Positions 38,981 through 47,910 of a stretch of DNA of 49,485 nucleotides are shown in pieces. The DNA is taken from positions 1-49,485 of IMG/VR virus record IMGVR_UViG_3300036900_000045; one strand, 5' to 3'. Source of the DNA: a virus. Positions within the stretch are counted from its first letter, which is position 1; the number at the start of each line of letters is the position of its first letter. Below the pieces are notes generated by a model. It did no database searches and was not told the origin of the DNA. It saw nothing but the letters and a program-made list of their open reading frames with translations. Both the position numbers and the translations under genes were made by a program.

Positions 38981-39241
38981 TTAGCCCTTAGCGGCCCCAT
39001 CGATAGGCACGACCTTGGGGGCGCGCTTAGCGATTTCCGCTTGGACGGCCTTAAGCCGCTCTTGGATGCGCGGGGCCTTAAGCTGGATAAGCTCCATCGC
39101 GTTCTGGAGGGCCGCGAGTTGCGCCATACAGGTTTGGGCCTCCTGTTGCAGGTTGGACATTTCCAACGCGGCGACGCGCTGCAGGGCCTCCGGGAGGGAC
39201 GGGGGGTTAGGTGCGGGGTTGCCTTGAGCTTCAACCGACAT
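38981..39241 (-). CDS. Small coiled-coil protein
   Basis: 86 residues; from about residue 18 to 75 almost all heptad helix (ALQRVAALEMSNLQQEAQ, LKAPRIQERLKAVQAEIAK). Lies between two fibre genes, so it may trimerise or chaperone one of them. No other motif. Confidence 0.6.
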   Translation of the reverse strand: MSVEAQGNPAPNPPSLPEALQRVAALEMSNLQQEAQTCMAQLAALQNAMELIQLKAPRIQERLKAVQAEIAKRAPKVVPIDGAAKG

Positions 39242-39257
39242 AGATGTCTCCTGTTAG

Positions 39258-40589
39258 TTAAACTGCCGTTACCTTACCGTTGTTGTCTACTTGCAAGGTG
39301 CGAACGCCGCCGCCCGCGAAGGCCGCGATGTAGACGTTAGCGATTGAGGCGGGGCCTAGGCGCATGGTGTTGGACTCATCACCCGCGCCGGTGCCCACAT
39401 TACTGCCGATATAGACGTTACCGCTGCCCGCGACAATTTCTTGCCCGCACCCCGCGCCGATAAGAGTATTGTTCGATCCCGCATTAACCGCATATCCCGC
39501 GCTAAGCCCCATAAAAACGTTCTCGTTGCCGCTAACTAGGCTATGCCCTGCGTCGTCACCTACTGCGATGTTGTCAGACCCACTAACGTCGCCCGCCGCC
39601 ATCGCGTGATGGCCGATAGCGAGGTTGTATTCGCCAGCAGCGCTGGCCCCCAACGCGGCCGACCCAATAGCCGTGTTATAACGGCCTGTAAGCATGTTTT
39701 CGAGGGCTTCTAGCCCCATGCCTATATTCTCGGTGCCTGTAGTATTATTAGCCAATACGGATACGCCAATGCCTATGTTGTAGTCCCCGCCAGCGGCGTT
39801 ATTGGCTAAAGACCCGCTACCGATAGCGATAGCGCCTACATAAGCCCCAACGCCCCGCATGGTGTCGGACCCAATAGCGATGGAGTCCTGACAGTCCGCG
39901 CTGTTCTGCATGGCGCGGTGTCCCAAGGCGACGTTGTTAGTGCCCGAGTCCATGCTAGCCCCGGCTTGAACCCCAATGGCGATATCGTGGAGGCCGGAAG
40001 TTATATTCGACAGGGCTCCGGAGCCTAGGCCGAAAATACCGAGTGGCCCCCCAGACTTGATTATAGAATCGACCTGCGCCAGATTACCCAAATCGTCCGC
40101 AAACAGGAGGGCGTTAGGCGTAGCGCCGCTAACCGGATCGCCGATGGTTATACCACCGCCGCCGCCAGCCGCCGCCCAGCTTAGGTTGCTGCCGTCCGTC
40201 TGAAGGAACTGGCCGCCGTGGCCGCCTTGGTCCGGTAGCGGGTCAGTGCCGGGGGCGTTAGCGATAGCGTAGTTGATAACGTCCGCAATGCCGCCCGCCG
40301 TCAACCGCTCCAGCACATACGCGCCCGCGAGCCACGTTTGGGCAATAGTGCCCTCCTGTGCTCGCACCACGGTAGTAAAGTTGTCGCCGCTGCGCACCGT
40401 AACGACAACAATCTCGCGTTGCGTCGGCACAGTTAGGCTATCAACTAAGACACAGCGGAACCACTCGCCCGCACCCGGAGTCGGGAACAGAGCGCCGGTC
40501 GTTGACGTTACGCTAAACGCGGTCGCCAGCGGATTGATGCCCGCCGACAGTTGCGTTGTAGCGAAGTTACTGAAAAGGATGCCGCTCAT
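39258..40589 (-). CDS. Tail fibre with YadA-like head repeats
   Basis: 443 residues. From about 185 to 415 it carries repeated NNxAIG, DxIAIG and ENIGMG units (for example DYNIGIGVSVLANNTTG and RYNTAIGSAALGASAAG), the left-handed beta-roll repeats of trimeric autotransporters. The N-terminal 100 residues begin MSGILFSNFATTQLSAGI, a tail-attachment domain. IGDPVSGATPNALLFADDLG (about 147-166) is shared with the fibre at 41377-42333. Likely host adhesin. Confidence 0.7.
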   Translation of the reverse strand: MSGILFSNFATTQLSAGINPLATAFSVTSTTGALFPTPGAGEWFRCVLVDSLTVPTQREIVVVTVRSGDNFTTVVRAQEGTIAQTWLAGAYVLERLTAGGIADVINYAIANAPGTDPLPDQGGHGGQFLQTDGSNLSWAAAGGGGGITIGDPVSGATPNALLFADDLGNLAQVDSIIKSGGPLGIFGLGSGALSNITSGLHDIAIGVQAGASMDSGTNNVALGHRAMQNSADCQDSIAIGSDTMRGVGAYVGAIAIGSGSLANNAAGGDYNIGIGVSVLANNTTGTENIGMGLEALENMLTGRYNTAIGSAALGASAAGEYNLAIGHHAMAAGDVSGSDNIAVGDDAGHSLVSGNENVFMGLSAGYAVNAGSNNTLIGAGCGQEIVAGSGNVYIGSNVGTGAGDESNTMRLGPASIANVYIAAFAGGGVRTLQVDNNGKVTAV

Positions 40590-40870
40590 GGTCCTCCTAA
40601 TGCGGGGCCGTCGCCTACGGTAACCTCGCCCATTGAATCGTCGTTAGGCCCGCTGCCCTCGAAGACCGGGCTCCAGATACGGGCGAACGGCGTTGATTGA
40701 TCGTCCGGCACGGCGCGAACGAAGTCTTGCGGCTGGCGCGGCTCCCAACAGAACGGGCACACGAAGGCTCCGTCCCAGCGCTGTGAAATCTGCGCGCTCT
40801 TATACACCAACCCGCACTGGTCGCATTGGACGTTGAATTGCCCCATTGCATACCAGTCGTGGCGCGGCAT
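40586..40870 (-). CDS. Small zinc-finger-like late protein
   Basis: 94 residues with CDQCG (16-20) and CPFCWEPRQPQDFVR (38-52), a common phage pattern with two CxxC knuckles and a PQDFVR tail. Located among fibre genes; I recall similar proteins near structural genes in other phages, role unknown. Confidence 0.7.
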   Translation of the reverse strand: MPRHDWYAMGQFNVQCDQCGLVYKSAQISQRWDGAFVCPFCWEPRQPQDFVRAVPDDQSTPFARIWSPVFEGSGPNDDSMGEVTVGDGPALGGP

Positions 40871-41373
40871 TACGCGCTCCCCAGTGCCGCGATGGCGTTC
40901 TTAAGGCGTGCCTCGCGCTCCACCAACCGCGCGGCCCGGTCCGTAAGGTCCGCCTTCTCAACGTCGAGGTTGCGGCGGCGCTCCGTAAGCTCGCGCTCCT
41001 GCTTGCTACGCAGTCGCTCAAACTCGGTGCGCTCCTTACCGAACGCGACGATGCTCGTTTCGAGGTCTTCCTTCGCGGCGCGGTGTTCGTTCCACGCCTC
41101 ATCGAGCTTGGCGCTACGCTCGGCGTGGGCCGTCGCGGCCTCCTCCATTTGCTTGGCCGCCCGCTCACGCTCGTCCATTAGCTCGCTCTCGCGCTTAGCG
41201 ACCTGCTTTTCGCGGATGGATAGCTGCTGTTCAAGGGCCGGGAGGTTGTAGCGCGTGTCCCAATCCTTCACCGCATCCTGCAGCCGCTTAATCTCGTTAT
41301 CGAACTCGCCGCGCGTAGCGAGAATAAGCTGCTGCTCGTCGCGGCGAAGCTCGGCCAGTTGGTTAGGGGTCAT
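40870..41373 (-). CDS. Coiled-coil protein, paired with fibre gene
   Basis: 167 residues, nearly all charged heptad helix (RREQKQ- and EERERAAKQ-type stretches from about 20 to 160). It lies directly after the fibre gene at 41377-42333. A second such protein (42333-42833) precedes that fibre, so fibre and coil appear as an ordered set. Possibly a stalk or assembly factor. Confidence 0.6.
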   Translation of the reverse strand: MTPNQLAELRRDEQQLILATRGEFDNEIKRLQDAVKDWDTRYNLPALEQQLSIREKQVAKRESELMDERERAAKQMEEAATAHAERSAKLDEAWNEHRAAKEDLETSIVAFGKERTEFERLRSKQERELTERRRNLDVEKADLTDRAARLVEREARLKNAIAALGSA

Positions 41374-41376
41374 GGG

Positions 41377-42333
41377 TTAGGGTTCCGTAGCGATTACTTG
41401 GACCGCGCCAGTCGGGAAGCGGGCGACGATTTGGGTCTTGCCCGCGCCGTTATCCTGACAATAGAGGAAGGCTTCGTTGGCGGACGGGGCACCGGGGACC
41501 GTGGTTTCTACGAGGTTAAGGTAGGAACCGAACTTGGCCGAGGCGTCGCCGCCCGTAAGCTCAAGGATAGTGAAGCCGTTGCACTTCAGGGCGCCGCCGA
41601 GCCCATTGGAAGCGACTAGCTCAACGTTACTGGTCGCGCCGCCGTTGGTTAGAGTAAGGACCGAGCTAGCGCCGGGGGCCACTTCAAGGACCCCGCTTAA
41701 CACAAGCCCAACGTCCCCGCTGTTTAGCTGGATCGCGGTCCCGGCAGGCCCCTCGACGGCGCGCGTCGAAGACCGTAGCACTAAAGCGGTAACGCCGTCT
41801 ACGCTGAAACTAAGGAAACCGGGGCCAAAAAATACTGACGGCCCGAGGCCGCCCCCCGAAGTCCCGTCAATAGCGAATTCTAGCCCAAGGGCCTCGCCGG
41901 GGTCGGTTAACTTAAGCGTGCTGCCGTCAAACGTGAAGCCCGCTAATTGAGCTAAGTCGCCTGCGCCGTCCACGAATAGCACAACATTAGGGTCAGCGCC
42001 CGCGACGGGGCTCCCAATGCTCATCCCGTCGAGGTTAGGGGCTTGGATCGGACCGGCGAAGTAGCTCGTTTTAAGGCTGACGCTGTAGATAGCGTAGTCG
42101 GCGACGCCCCCGTCCTGCTCATCAACGTAGAGGCCGCAGTTGATGGTCGCGCCGCCGTTGGGGAACGTGTTGGTGCAGGCATACAGCGCCGCCGCGACGG
42201 CCTTAGTTACGCCGTCCGAAACCTCCGCATAGCCGCCCGCGCCAAGCTGGACGGTGCTGCTGTCCGCGTTGACCCGCGCCGCTTCGCTAGCGGTAAGGAT
42301 GCCGCCCGGAAACCGGGTTAGCTGCTTCTTCAT
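41377..42333 (-). CDS. Tail fibre protein
   Basis: 318 residues, Gly/Ser/Val-rich beta sequence. MSIGSPVAGADPNVVLFVDG (about 104-123) repeats a segment of the fibre at 39258-40589. The end (FLYCQDNGAGKTQIVARFPTG, about 290-310) is typical of fibre tips. Probably a second adhesin or collar fibre. Confidence 0.6.
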   Translation of the reverse strand: MKKQLTRFPGGILTASEAARVNADSSTVQLGAGGYAEVSDGVTKAVAAALYACTNTFPNGGATINCGLYVDEQDGGVADYAIYSVSLKTSYFAGPIQAPNLDGMSIGSPVAGADPNVVLFVDGAGDLAQLAGFTFDGSTLKLTDPGEALGLEFAIDGTSGGGLGPSVFFGPGFLSFSVDGVTALVLRSSTRAVEGPAGTAIQLNSGDVGLVLSGVLEVAPGASSVLTLTNGGATSNVELVASNGLGGALKCNGFTILELTGGDASAKFGSYLNLVETTVPGAPSANEAFLYCQDNGAGKTQIVARFPTGAVQVIATEP

Positions 42334-42833
42334 TATGCCTCCAGCTTGGAAAGGGCGGCTTGGGCCTGTTGCAGGGCACGCTCGCGGCGGTCACATTTAT
42401 CCTCGCGGATAAGGATGCTGGACTCGCGGGCCTTAAGGTCGGCCTCGCGGCGGTCCTGTTCAGCCTTAACGGCGGCCTGCTCGTTAGCGAGCTTAAGGCT
42501 GTTGCTCGTAGCGGCCCGTTGTGCCTCACCGCTCGCCGCATCCAAGGCGGCTTGTTCGGTCTTCATCCGCTTAGCAAACTGTTCTTCGCGCTGTGCCAGC
42601 GCCGTCTCGCGCTCGGCTACATCTGCAACGGCCTTATCTACGGCCACCTTAGCCGCGTCGATAGCGTCGCGCTCGGTAGCGAGCCCTGCTTGGGCCTCGA
42701 CTAGGGTGTTGCGCTTGTCCCATTCCGCAGTCGCGGCCTCAAGCCGCTGCGCTTCGGCCTCCAGCGCCCCTTTAGCGAGGGCGTGGCCGGTAGCGATTGC
42801 GTTACGCATTTCCATAATTTCGCGGGCGTTCAT
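42333..42833 (-). CDS. Coiled-coil protein, paired with fibre gene
   Basis: 166 residues, Ala/Glu/Arg-rich heptads (VAERETALAQREEQFAKRM and a C-terminal DRRERALQQAQAALSKLEA). Resembles the 40870-41373 product in composition and gene position. One-base overlap with the fibre gene that follows. Confidence 0.6.
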   Translation of the reverse strand: MNAREIMEMRNAIATGHALAKGALEAEAQRLEAATAEWDKRNTLVEAQAGLATERDAIDAAKVAVDKAVADVAERETALAQREEQFAKRMKTEQAALDAASGEAQRAATSNSLKLANEQAAVKAEQDRREADLKARESSILIREDKCDRRERALQQAQAALSKLEA

Positions 42834-42842
42834 GACGGCTCC

Positions 42843-43331
42843 TTAGCATTCACGGAAGAAAAGGGTAGCGCACCAGTGGCCAGTAGAGCCGGGAACAGCG
42901 GGCTTACAGATACCAAACCCGCTAGCGGCGCTAGCATTAGCTCGCATAACATCGAACGGCCCCGGCTGCCAAAGCCACCCGTTAAGGGTGCTAAAACCTT
43001 CTTGGGTGGTATAAGTAGCAGCGCCACCACCCGCCGCGCTCGCATTAACCCCGCTAGTTCCCGCCGCCCCCGTAGTATTACCCGTAATGACGGAGGCCGG
43101 GTCGCTAATATCTAGCTTAACGGGGGCTTGCGACGTGAGAGTAGGAAACGCCGTCACCTTAAACGCCAGCCCGACCTGTTCTTGGGCGTTAGTCGTAGAG
43201 CCAGTTTGGCTAACCACGGCTCTGAAGAACTCAAGGCTTTGCGTCGTGCCGGGGTTAGCGAAAACCCACATCATATCGGTCCCGGAGTTGACAGTTACAT
43301 CTTTCATCGGAATAGCGTAAGCACGATACAT
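42843..43331 (-). CDS. Unknown late structural protein
   Basis: 162 residues; beta-rich, with an N-terminal YAIPMKDVTVNSGTDMMWV and Gly/Ala/Ser-rich middle, ending CATLFFREC. Such proteins lie near capsid and tail genes in related phages and are probably virion components. No motif. Confidence 0.55.
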   Translation of the reverse strand: MYRAYAIPMKDVTVNSGTDMMWVFANPGTTQSLEFFRAVVSQTGSTTNAQEQVGLAFKVTAFPTLTSQAPVKLDISDPASVITGNTTGAAGTSGVNASAAGGGAATYTTQEGFSTLNGWLWQPGPFDVMRANASAASGFGICKPAVPGSTGHWCATLFFREC

Positions 43332-43343
43332 TGAGAGGTCCTT

Positions 43344-43643
43344 TTAGACGAAAGTGTGGCCGTTAAACCGCTTATAGCCTTCATACGTGTAGATGCGGAT
43401 TCGGCCGCCGCGCATTTCAATTACGCTGGCGTCCTCCCCCATATAGCGACCATTACGGAGGACGCCGTAGGCATACTGGCCGTTAGGGCATTTAGCGCGC
43501 GGCGCAAGGTTAAGGCCCAGAATCCAACAGTTATTCTCGCGGTCGATAATAGAGGCGGCGGGTGGCGATGTAACGTCGTCGTCGCGCCGCGTATCAGGGT
43601 CGCCTTTGTGGATGGCGTGGGGCATTAAGTCGAGAAGTGTCAT
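43344..43643 (-). CDS. Unknown 99-residue late protein
   Basis: ATG 43643 makes a four-base overlap with the preceding gene's stop. The product begins MTLLDLMPHAIHKG and has a Gly-rich strand region ending RIRIYTYEGYKRFNGHTFV. No family recognised. Confidence 0.55.
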   Translation of the reverse strand: MTLLDLMPHAIHKGDPDTRRDDDVTSPPAASIIDRENNCWILGLNLAPRAKCPNGQYAYGVLRNGRYMGEDASVIEMRGGRIRIYTYEGYKRFNGHTFV

Positions 43644-44599
43644 TGCGGTTTGTATCTCGGGCGTTGCGGCACGTAGCCCATACCACCCCAGCCTTGTAGT
43701 TCTTGCCAACGCTGCCATTGAAGACGCGCCCCTTTAGCTTCCCAATAGCCTACGGGGCCGTCATACATGGGAGCATCAACTGGATCAGGGTAAACTAACT
43801 GGGTTCGATAAGTTATGGTAATCACGGCCAAATTAGGAACCGTAACCTCGGGGCTAAGAACGTCCCTAACAAACAGGAAGGTCCCTTGGTTGCCGCCTGC
43901 TTGGAAAGCGATTAGCCAGTAAACCCCGACCTCCCGCACGGTAATTAAGCCCCCGCTAGAGTTGGTGAGAGCTCTAGCCCACACGGCAGTAGCCGTTTTG
44001 TTCTGCGAGTTATAGCTAAACGTCGTCGCAGCCTGAGCTCCATAGCTAAGTTGCCCGGCTCCAAGGCCGTTAGCAATAAGAGCGCTTAAATCCCCTGAAT
44101 CAAAGCTCTCAACCGCCGCTGACGACCCTGCGATTATACCGGAGGTAGTGGAACCGGCCCCGCCTAGACTAATTTTAAGGCGGGTGAGTGACGCAGGCAG
44201 GGTGTCGTAATTAAGAGCGAGCGTGTTAAGCGGCGACGATGTTGCTCTTAACCTAAGTAGACCCGCGCCCCATGAAGTAGCTGAAAGAGAAGCGTTATTC
44301 GCCCCTACAAAAGGATCAATGTAAGAAGTAATAGCCCCGAAGATGTAGTCATAGAAGTTTCTAACGAAACTCCGCGACCGCATTTCGGTGTCTATAAGAA
44401 CGTCTCCCTCTGGCGTTTCGATCTTAACCCCTACGAAGGCGTTAATTACCGGGATGCCTAGTGACCGTCCATAGTTATTAAGGTCCTCAAATTGCCATTC
44501 GGGCCGCGTTTCGCCCGGCGTGTAGCGAGGAAGGGCTGGGGCCGGGTGCGGCTGAAAGGGACCCGTTCCGGGGGCTTGAATGCGTCCTTCGATCTTCAT
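43640..44599 (-). CDS. Unknown structural protein, probable tail or head component
   Basis: 319 residues. The N-terminal 60 are Pro/Gly-rich, the middle is Ser/Gly/Thr beta-rich, and the C-terminal part ends PRYKPQ with many Trp/Gln (LQWQRWQELQGWGG). No enzyme motif. Coupled by four-base overlaps with both neighbours. Confidence 0.55.
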   Translation of the reverse strand: MKIEGRIQAPGTGPFQPHPAPALPRYTPGETRPEWQFEDLNNYGRSLGIPVINAFVGVKIETPEGDVLIDTEMRSRSFVRNFYDYIFGAITSYIDPFVGANNASLSATSWGAGLLRLRATSSPLNTLALNYDTLPASLTRLKISLGGAGSTTSGIIAGSSAAVESFDSGDLSALIANGLGAGQLSYGAQAATTFSYNSQNKTATAVWARALTNSSGGLITVREVGVYWLIAFQAGGNQGTFLFVRDVLSPEVTVPNLAVITITYRTQLVYPDPVDAPMYDGPVGYWEAKGARLQWQRWQELQGWGGMGYVPQRPRYKPQ

Positions 44600-45132
44600 A
44601 CGACAGAGGTTCCTACGCTAATCGAAGGGAAAGTAGCCACAAGCACCCCAAGCGGGGAAGTGGCCGACGAAATAGTGCTACCGATCTGCTGCCATACAGA
44701 AGGGTTAGAGGGAGGCGTCGCATTAAGGTTATTAGCCAAAGCGAGATAGCAACTCCCATCCGAGTAGATAACCATGTCGTTGCCAGCATAGGTTATAGAG
44801 GCGGACCACGACCCCATAAAGCGGACTAAAGTCGGGGCAGAGAAAGGGGACACTGTGCTTCCGTTACCTTGAACACGGCTACCGTCGCTAGCCCCTTTAG
44901 TTGACAGGTCGTTATAGTCGCCCGAAAAGGCTACTGCAGCGAGGTCCCCCGGCTGCACTCCCGTAGCGTTAAGGGGGTCTCCCGGCGTCCCGTCCCCAAA
45001 GACCGTAGACCCATCAACCGAAATCTTAACAACAGGGTTCTGCGGGTCGGTATTGTCGGTATTGAGACCTGTAACGGACTCAACCCCCGTAAAAGGGGAG
45101 ATTTCCGCGCTTGGATTAACGATATTGCTCAT
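44596..45132 (-). CDS. Fibre-like protein with carbohydrate-binding-like module
   Basis: 178 residues. After a Ser/Thr/Asp-rich start, residues 104-146 show GSWSASITYAGNDMVIYSDG followed by PPSNPSVWQQI, the aromatic spacing of a CBM5/12-like domain, as in the 38031-38978 protein. Likely a surface-binding appendage. Confidence 0.55.
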   Translation of the reverse strand: MSNIVNPSAEISPFTGVESVTGLNTDNTDPQNPVVKISVDGSTVFGDGTPGDPLNATGVQPGDLAAVAFSGDYNDLSTKGASDGSRVQGNGSTVSPFSAPTLVRFMGSWSASITYAGNDMVIYSDGSCYLALANNLNATPPSNPSVWQQIGSTISSATSPLGVLVATFPSISVGTSVV

Positions 45133-45474
45133 TTAGCTCTGTGTGTAGTAACAACGGCCGCTAAGCTGGGCGGCCCCAGACTGGGCAAGAACAAAGCCGT
45201 TGCCCGCACTAGTCGTAAACCACGGCTCCGCGTCGAGGTCTAACACAAAGCTGCCGCCCGCCTTCATCGTAATAGCCCCGGTTAGCGGGGTCGCACCGTT
45301 TATTAGCGTGATGGTTGTCGCATCGCTAACTACGAAAAAGATGCGGAATACCCTAACGGTTTGGATAGCAACGCCCGCAACAATAGCGTTACTCGCCGCC
45401 GCCGCGTCAATTATCGCTTCACTAAGCTGCGACTGGCGGGCAGGAAAGAACCGCGTGATACCCGCACCGGCCAT
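45133..45474 (-). CDS. Unknown 113-residue late protein
   Basis: Beta-rich, with VRVFRIFFVVSDATTITLIN (about 41-60) and a Gly/Phe end; resembles small decoration-like or baseplate-associated sandwiches. One-base overlap with the neighbour at 45474. Confidence 0.55.
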   Translation of the reverse strand: MAGAGITRFFPARQSQLSEAIIDAAAASNAIVAGVAIQTVRVFRIFFVVSDATTITLINGATPLTGAITMKAGGSFVLDLDAEPWFTTSAGNGFVLAQSGAAQLSGRCYYTQS

Positions 45475-45887
45475 TACACGTAAGCCTTAATGCAGAACAG
45501 CGTTACGTCGTAGCTTAGGACCGCGCTGGCGGACCAACCCGTAGTAAGGTAAAGGACCTTACCCGTCTTGCCCGCGCCCGCGTTGTTTTCGGCGGGCGGG
45601 CAGTAGTTCTGTTCGCCGCGCCCCACGTAGCTACCGATCAGCTTAGGGGTCGTCGCGTCCCAGAAGAAGTTAACGGACAGGCCGTCCTCGATGGCGAACT
45701 CAACTTCCGCGACCTTAACCGTGTAAGGGTTGCCGCTGTAGTTGAGGTTGCCGGTCTGGAAGGCCGCCGCCGTGGTGTCGATAAGGGTCGTTGACCCGAT
45801 ATCGGCCGTGTCGAGGATGCCGTAGGCGCGAATAACGTAGTTTCGCACCCCGTTCTCAAGAACTTGGGTGTTTACGCTATTAGCCAC
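45474..45887 (-). CDS. Unknown 137-residue structural protein
   Basis: Begins MANSVNTQVLENGVRNYVIR; beta-rich with GLSVNFFWDATTPKLIGSY in the centre. The sequence style (an N-terminal strand followed by a sandwich) suits a minor virion protein. No motif. Confidence 0.55.
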   Translation of the reverse strand: MANSVNTQVLENGVRNYVIRAYGILDTADIGSTTLIDTTAAAFQTGNLNYSGNPYTVKVAEVEFAIEDGLSVNFFWDATTPKLIGSYVGRGEQNYCPPAENNAGAGKTGKVLYLTTGWSASAVLSYDVTLFCIKAYV

Positions 45888-45889
45888 GG

Positions 45890-46597
45890 TTATCGCTCCT
45901 TAGCCGCAAATACCCAATCGATAGTCGCGTTACGGGCGTTAGCGTCGCCGTTCTGGATGCAGAACGACAGCGCGAGGGTCGCGTCGGGCAGGTAGGTCGA
46001 GGAGGCGTCGAGTTGGTAGACTAGGTTGCCGTCGATGAAGAACGCGGCGAGCGCAACGCCATCGTAATACCAATCGAGTTGAATGAAGGTGTCGGCCGCG
46101 AACGTTCCGACCGCGTTTTGGTTATTCGCGCCGGTCGTCGCGTCCTTCCGCACGCTAATATCGATGTTGGTGTCGCCGTCGTCCTTACGGAAGTAGATGC
46201 CATCCGTGGGAGGCGTCCCAATCGGCGACGCTTGGACGTTGTAAAGGCCACAAATCCAGTCGATCTGTGTGGCCTCGCTGGCCTTAAAGCGGACGCTGAA
46301 GAAGGCTTTTTTGCCCGCCTCCATCAAGAAGTTAGCTACCGACCCTTGAATGCTAACAAGGTCGTTGTCGGCAGCGGTGTTCGTGATAAGGAGGAGGCCG
46401 CCATCACCGGCCGTCAGAGCTTCGGTCGCCCCGGCGTCGGTTTCGCTAACGACCCAGTCAGCGGCGGTGTAGGTATTAAAGTCGGTGAACCACTGGTGCC
46501 ACGAATAAGGCACCGGCATACCGAACATGCCGAGCGGGGCGTCGCGCTCGACGTTGTTAATACCTTTAGGAAAACGGGTGGGAATGTTACGGCTCAT
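45890..46597 (-). CDS. Concanavalin/LamG-like structural protein
   Basis: 235 residues with strand-rich jelly-roll-like sequence: KKAFFSVRFKASEATQID, FIQLDWYYDGVALAAFFID and GNLVYQLD resemble the LamG/concanavalin fold used for sugar binding or capsid decoration. Begins MSRNIPTRFPKGINN, shared in style with other late proteins. A hairpin (46615-46637) precedes its ribosome site. Confidence 0.55.
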   Translation of the reverse strand: MSRNIPTRFPKGINNVERDAPLGMFGMPVPYSWHQWFTDFNTYTAADWVVSETDAGATEALTAGDGGLLLITNTAADNDLVSIQGSVANFLMEAGKKAFFSVRFKASEATQIDWICGLYNVQASPIGTPPTDGIYFRKDDGDTNIDISVRKDATTGANNQNAVGTFAADTFIQLDWYYDGVALAAFFIDGNLVYQLDASSTYLPDATLALSFCIQNGDANARNATIDWVFAAKER

Positions 46598-46614
46598 TTT
46601 TAAGGCTCCTAAGT

Positions 46615-46637
46615 GCGCTAGATTGAGGAACTAGCGC
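46615..46637. repeat. 7-bp-arm hairpin upstream of the 46597 gene
   Basis: GCGCTAG-ATTGAGGAA-CTAGCGC. No U-tract; it ends a few bases before the ribosome site of the LamG-like gene on the minus strand. Possibly an mRNA stability or processing element. Confidence 0.45.
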
Positions 46638-46681
46638 CAGACCCCGTTAAGGGAGAGGCGCAAATAGGAGGATGCTTTAAG

Positions 46682-46774
46682 CTACTTACCGGGCATCTTC
46701 GGAACCGGCTTAATGGGGTAGGGTTGCGCGGGCTGCGGAACGGTCGGCGGATCGGTGCGGCGCTGTCTATTCAC
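46682..46774 (-). CDS. 30-residue Pro-rich peptide
   Basis: GTG at 46774 follows a perfect GGAGG. The product, NRQRRTDPPTVPQPAQP..., is basic then Pro-rich and resembles short peptides seen near phage capsid genes. The frame stays open to 46900 (72 residues), but that longer form lacks a ribosome site. Confidence 0.5.
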   Translation of the reverse strand: MNRQRRTDPPTVPQPAQPYPIKPVPKMPGK

Positions 46775-46917
46775 GGTAATGCCTCCAAAGTTTAGATTAC
46801 GCTGACGATGTGCCGGGGAGTCTTTAATGCACATTAGCCCCCTATCGTCAACGGCTGTTTCGACTGGAGGGGTGTCCTTAATAGCGTTAAAGCTGCACAT
46901 GGTTAAGATTACTAGCC

Positions 46918-46937
46918 AAAGGGGCCGGAGCCCCTTT
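46918..46937 (-). terminator. Terminator-like hairpin after the capsid gene
   Basis: AAAGGGGC-CGGA-GCCCCTTT has eight pairs and ends in a short T-run on the minus strand. It lies 20 nt after the capsid gene's stop, so it may reduce transcription into downstream late genes and protect the abundant capsid mRNA. Confidence 0.7.
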
Positions 46938-46956
46938 AGTTAATACCTTAGCTTGC

Positions 46957-47895
46957 TTAAGGAGCGTTGACTCCGTAAGCGGTGCGGGGGTCGCCCCAGC
47001 CCATGCTATAACGCTCGACCGAGGCCGCTTTCGCGTTCTTCGTGTCGAAGTCGTTATCTTGGTCCAGCCCGCTCTTGTAGCGGTCGAAGCACACCAGTCC
47101 GCCCATCGAGGCCGGAATGTTGTTCTTCAAGAACCACGCGTTCGGCGACGTGAAGAAGTGGTTAACCGCGACGCCCTTGGGAATCGCGTTAAGCATCTTC
47201 ATCGCGTTGATATCGTTGTTGGCCGTTCCCGATTGGTAAACGGACTGAACAATACGCGTCGCGTTGTAGAGGTTGGAGCGATGAACAAGCAACCGCTCCG
47301 GTTGCACTTGGATGATAAGGCCGCGGTCGTTCGTGAACCCGGCGATATCGATAAGTGCGTCCTCCAAGCTGGCTTCCGTCAGGTCAGCATCGACGCTCGG
47401 TTTGTTAGCGTAGGTGCCGCCACTGATGCGGGGGTGGTCGGTGGCGAACAGCGGCTTACCGTCCGCGCCTAGGTACGCGGCGCTGTTGGTAAATCCGTTG
47501 TTGTAGATCGCCGCCGCGACCGTTTCCTTGGTCTGGCGCTGGCTGAAGGCATTCGCAGCGGCCCGACGCATCGACACCGCTTCATAGAGGTTGTCCTGCA
47601 GTTCCTCCATGGTAACGATGTAACCGAGTGCGTAGGTCACATGGACGAGGCGCGCAACGTAACCCTGTTGGTCCGCGTCATACGTGATGCCTTGGCCTTG
47701 AGGCTTGACTTGGGCGAGGCCGAATCCGATATCTTGGACCAGTTCCTCGTAGTTCTTTTCCGAAGGCATCGGGTCAACGAGCTTATCCCATTCCACGGGA
47801 TACTCGTTATAGACCTTGCCCCACCACACCTTAACGCCGGGCCACAGCGCTTTAGGGTGTGAGCCGGTGGTGATAACGCCGCCAACTCCGGGCAT
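46957..47895 (-). CDS. Major capsid protein (Mu gpT-like)
   Basis: 312 residues. The order VTMEELQDN (about 94-102), a central ATDHPRISGGTYANKPSVD segment, then LLVHRSNLYNATRIVQSVYQ (about 203-222) and AWFLKNNIP (254-262) match Mu gpT-type capsid proteins. The sequence contains no obvious cleaved scaffold domain, so a separate scaffold (gene at the join) is needed. YTAR words are relatively few here, perhaps because of codon optimisation for high expression. Confidence 0.75.
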   Translation of the reverse strand: MPGVGGVITTGSHPKALWPGVKVWWGKVYNEYPVEWDKLVDPMPSEKNYEELVQDIGFGLAQVKPQGQGITYDADQQGYVARLVHVTYALGYIVTMEELQDNLYEAVSMRRAAANAFSQRQTKETVAAAIYNNGFTNSAAYLGADGKPLFATDHPRISGGTYANKPSVDADLTEASLEDALIDIAGFTNDRGLIIQVQPERLLVHRSNLYNATRIVQSVYQSGTANNDINAMKMLNAIPKGVAVNHFFTSPNAWFLKNNIPASMGGLVCFDRYKSGLDQDNDFDTKNAKAASVERYSMGWGDPRTAYGVNAP

Positions 47896-47910
47896 ATTAG
47901 GCTCCTTTCC

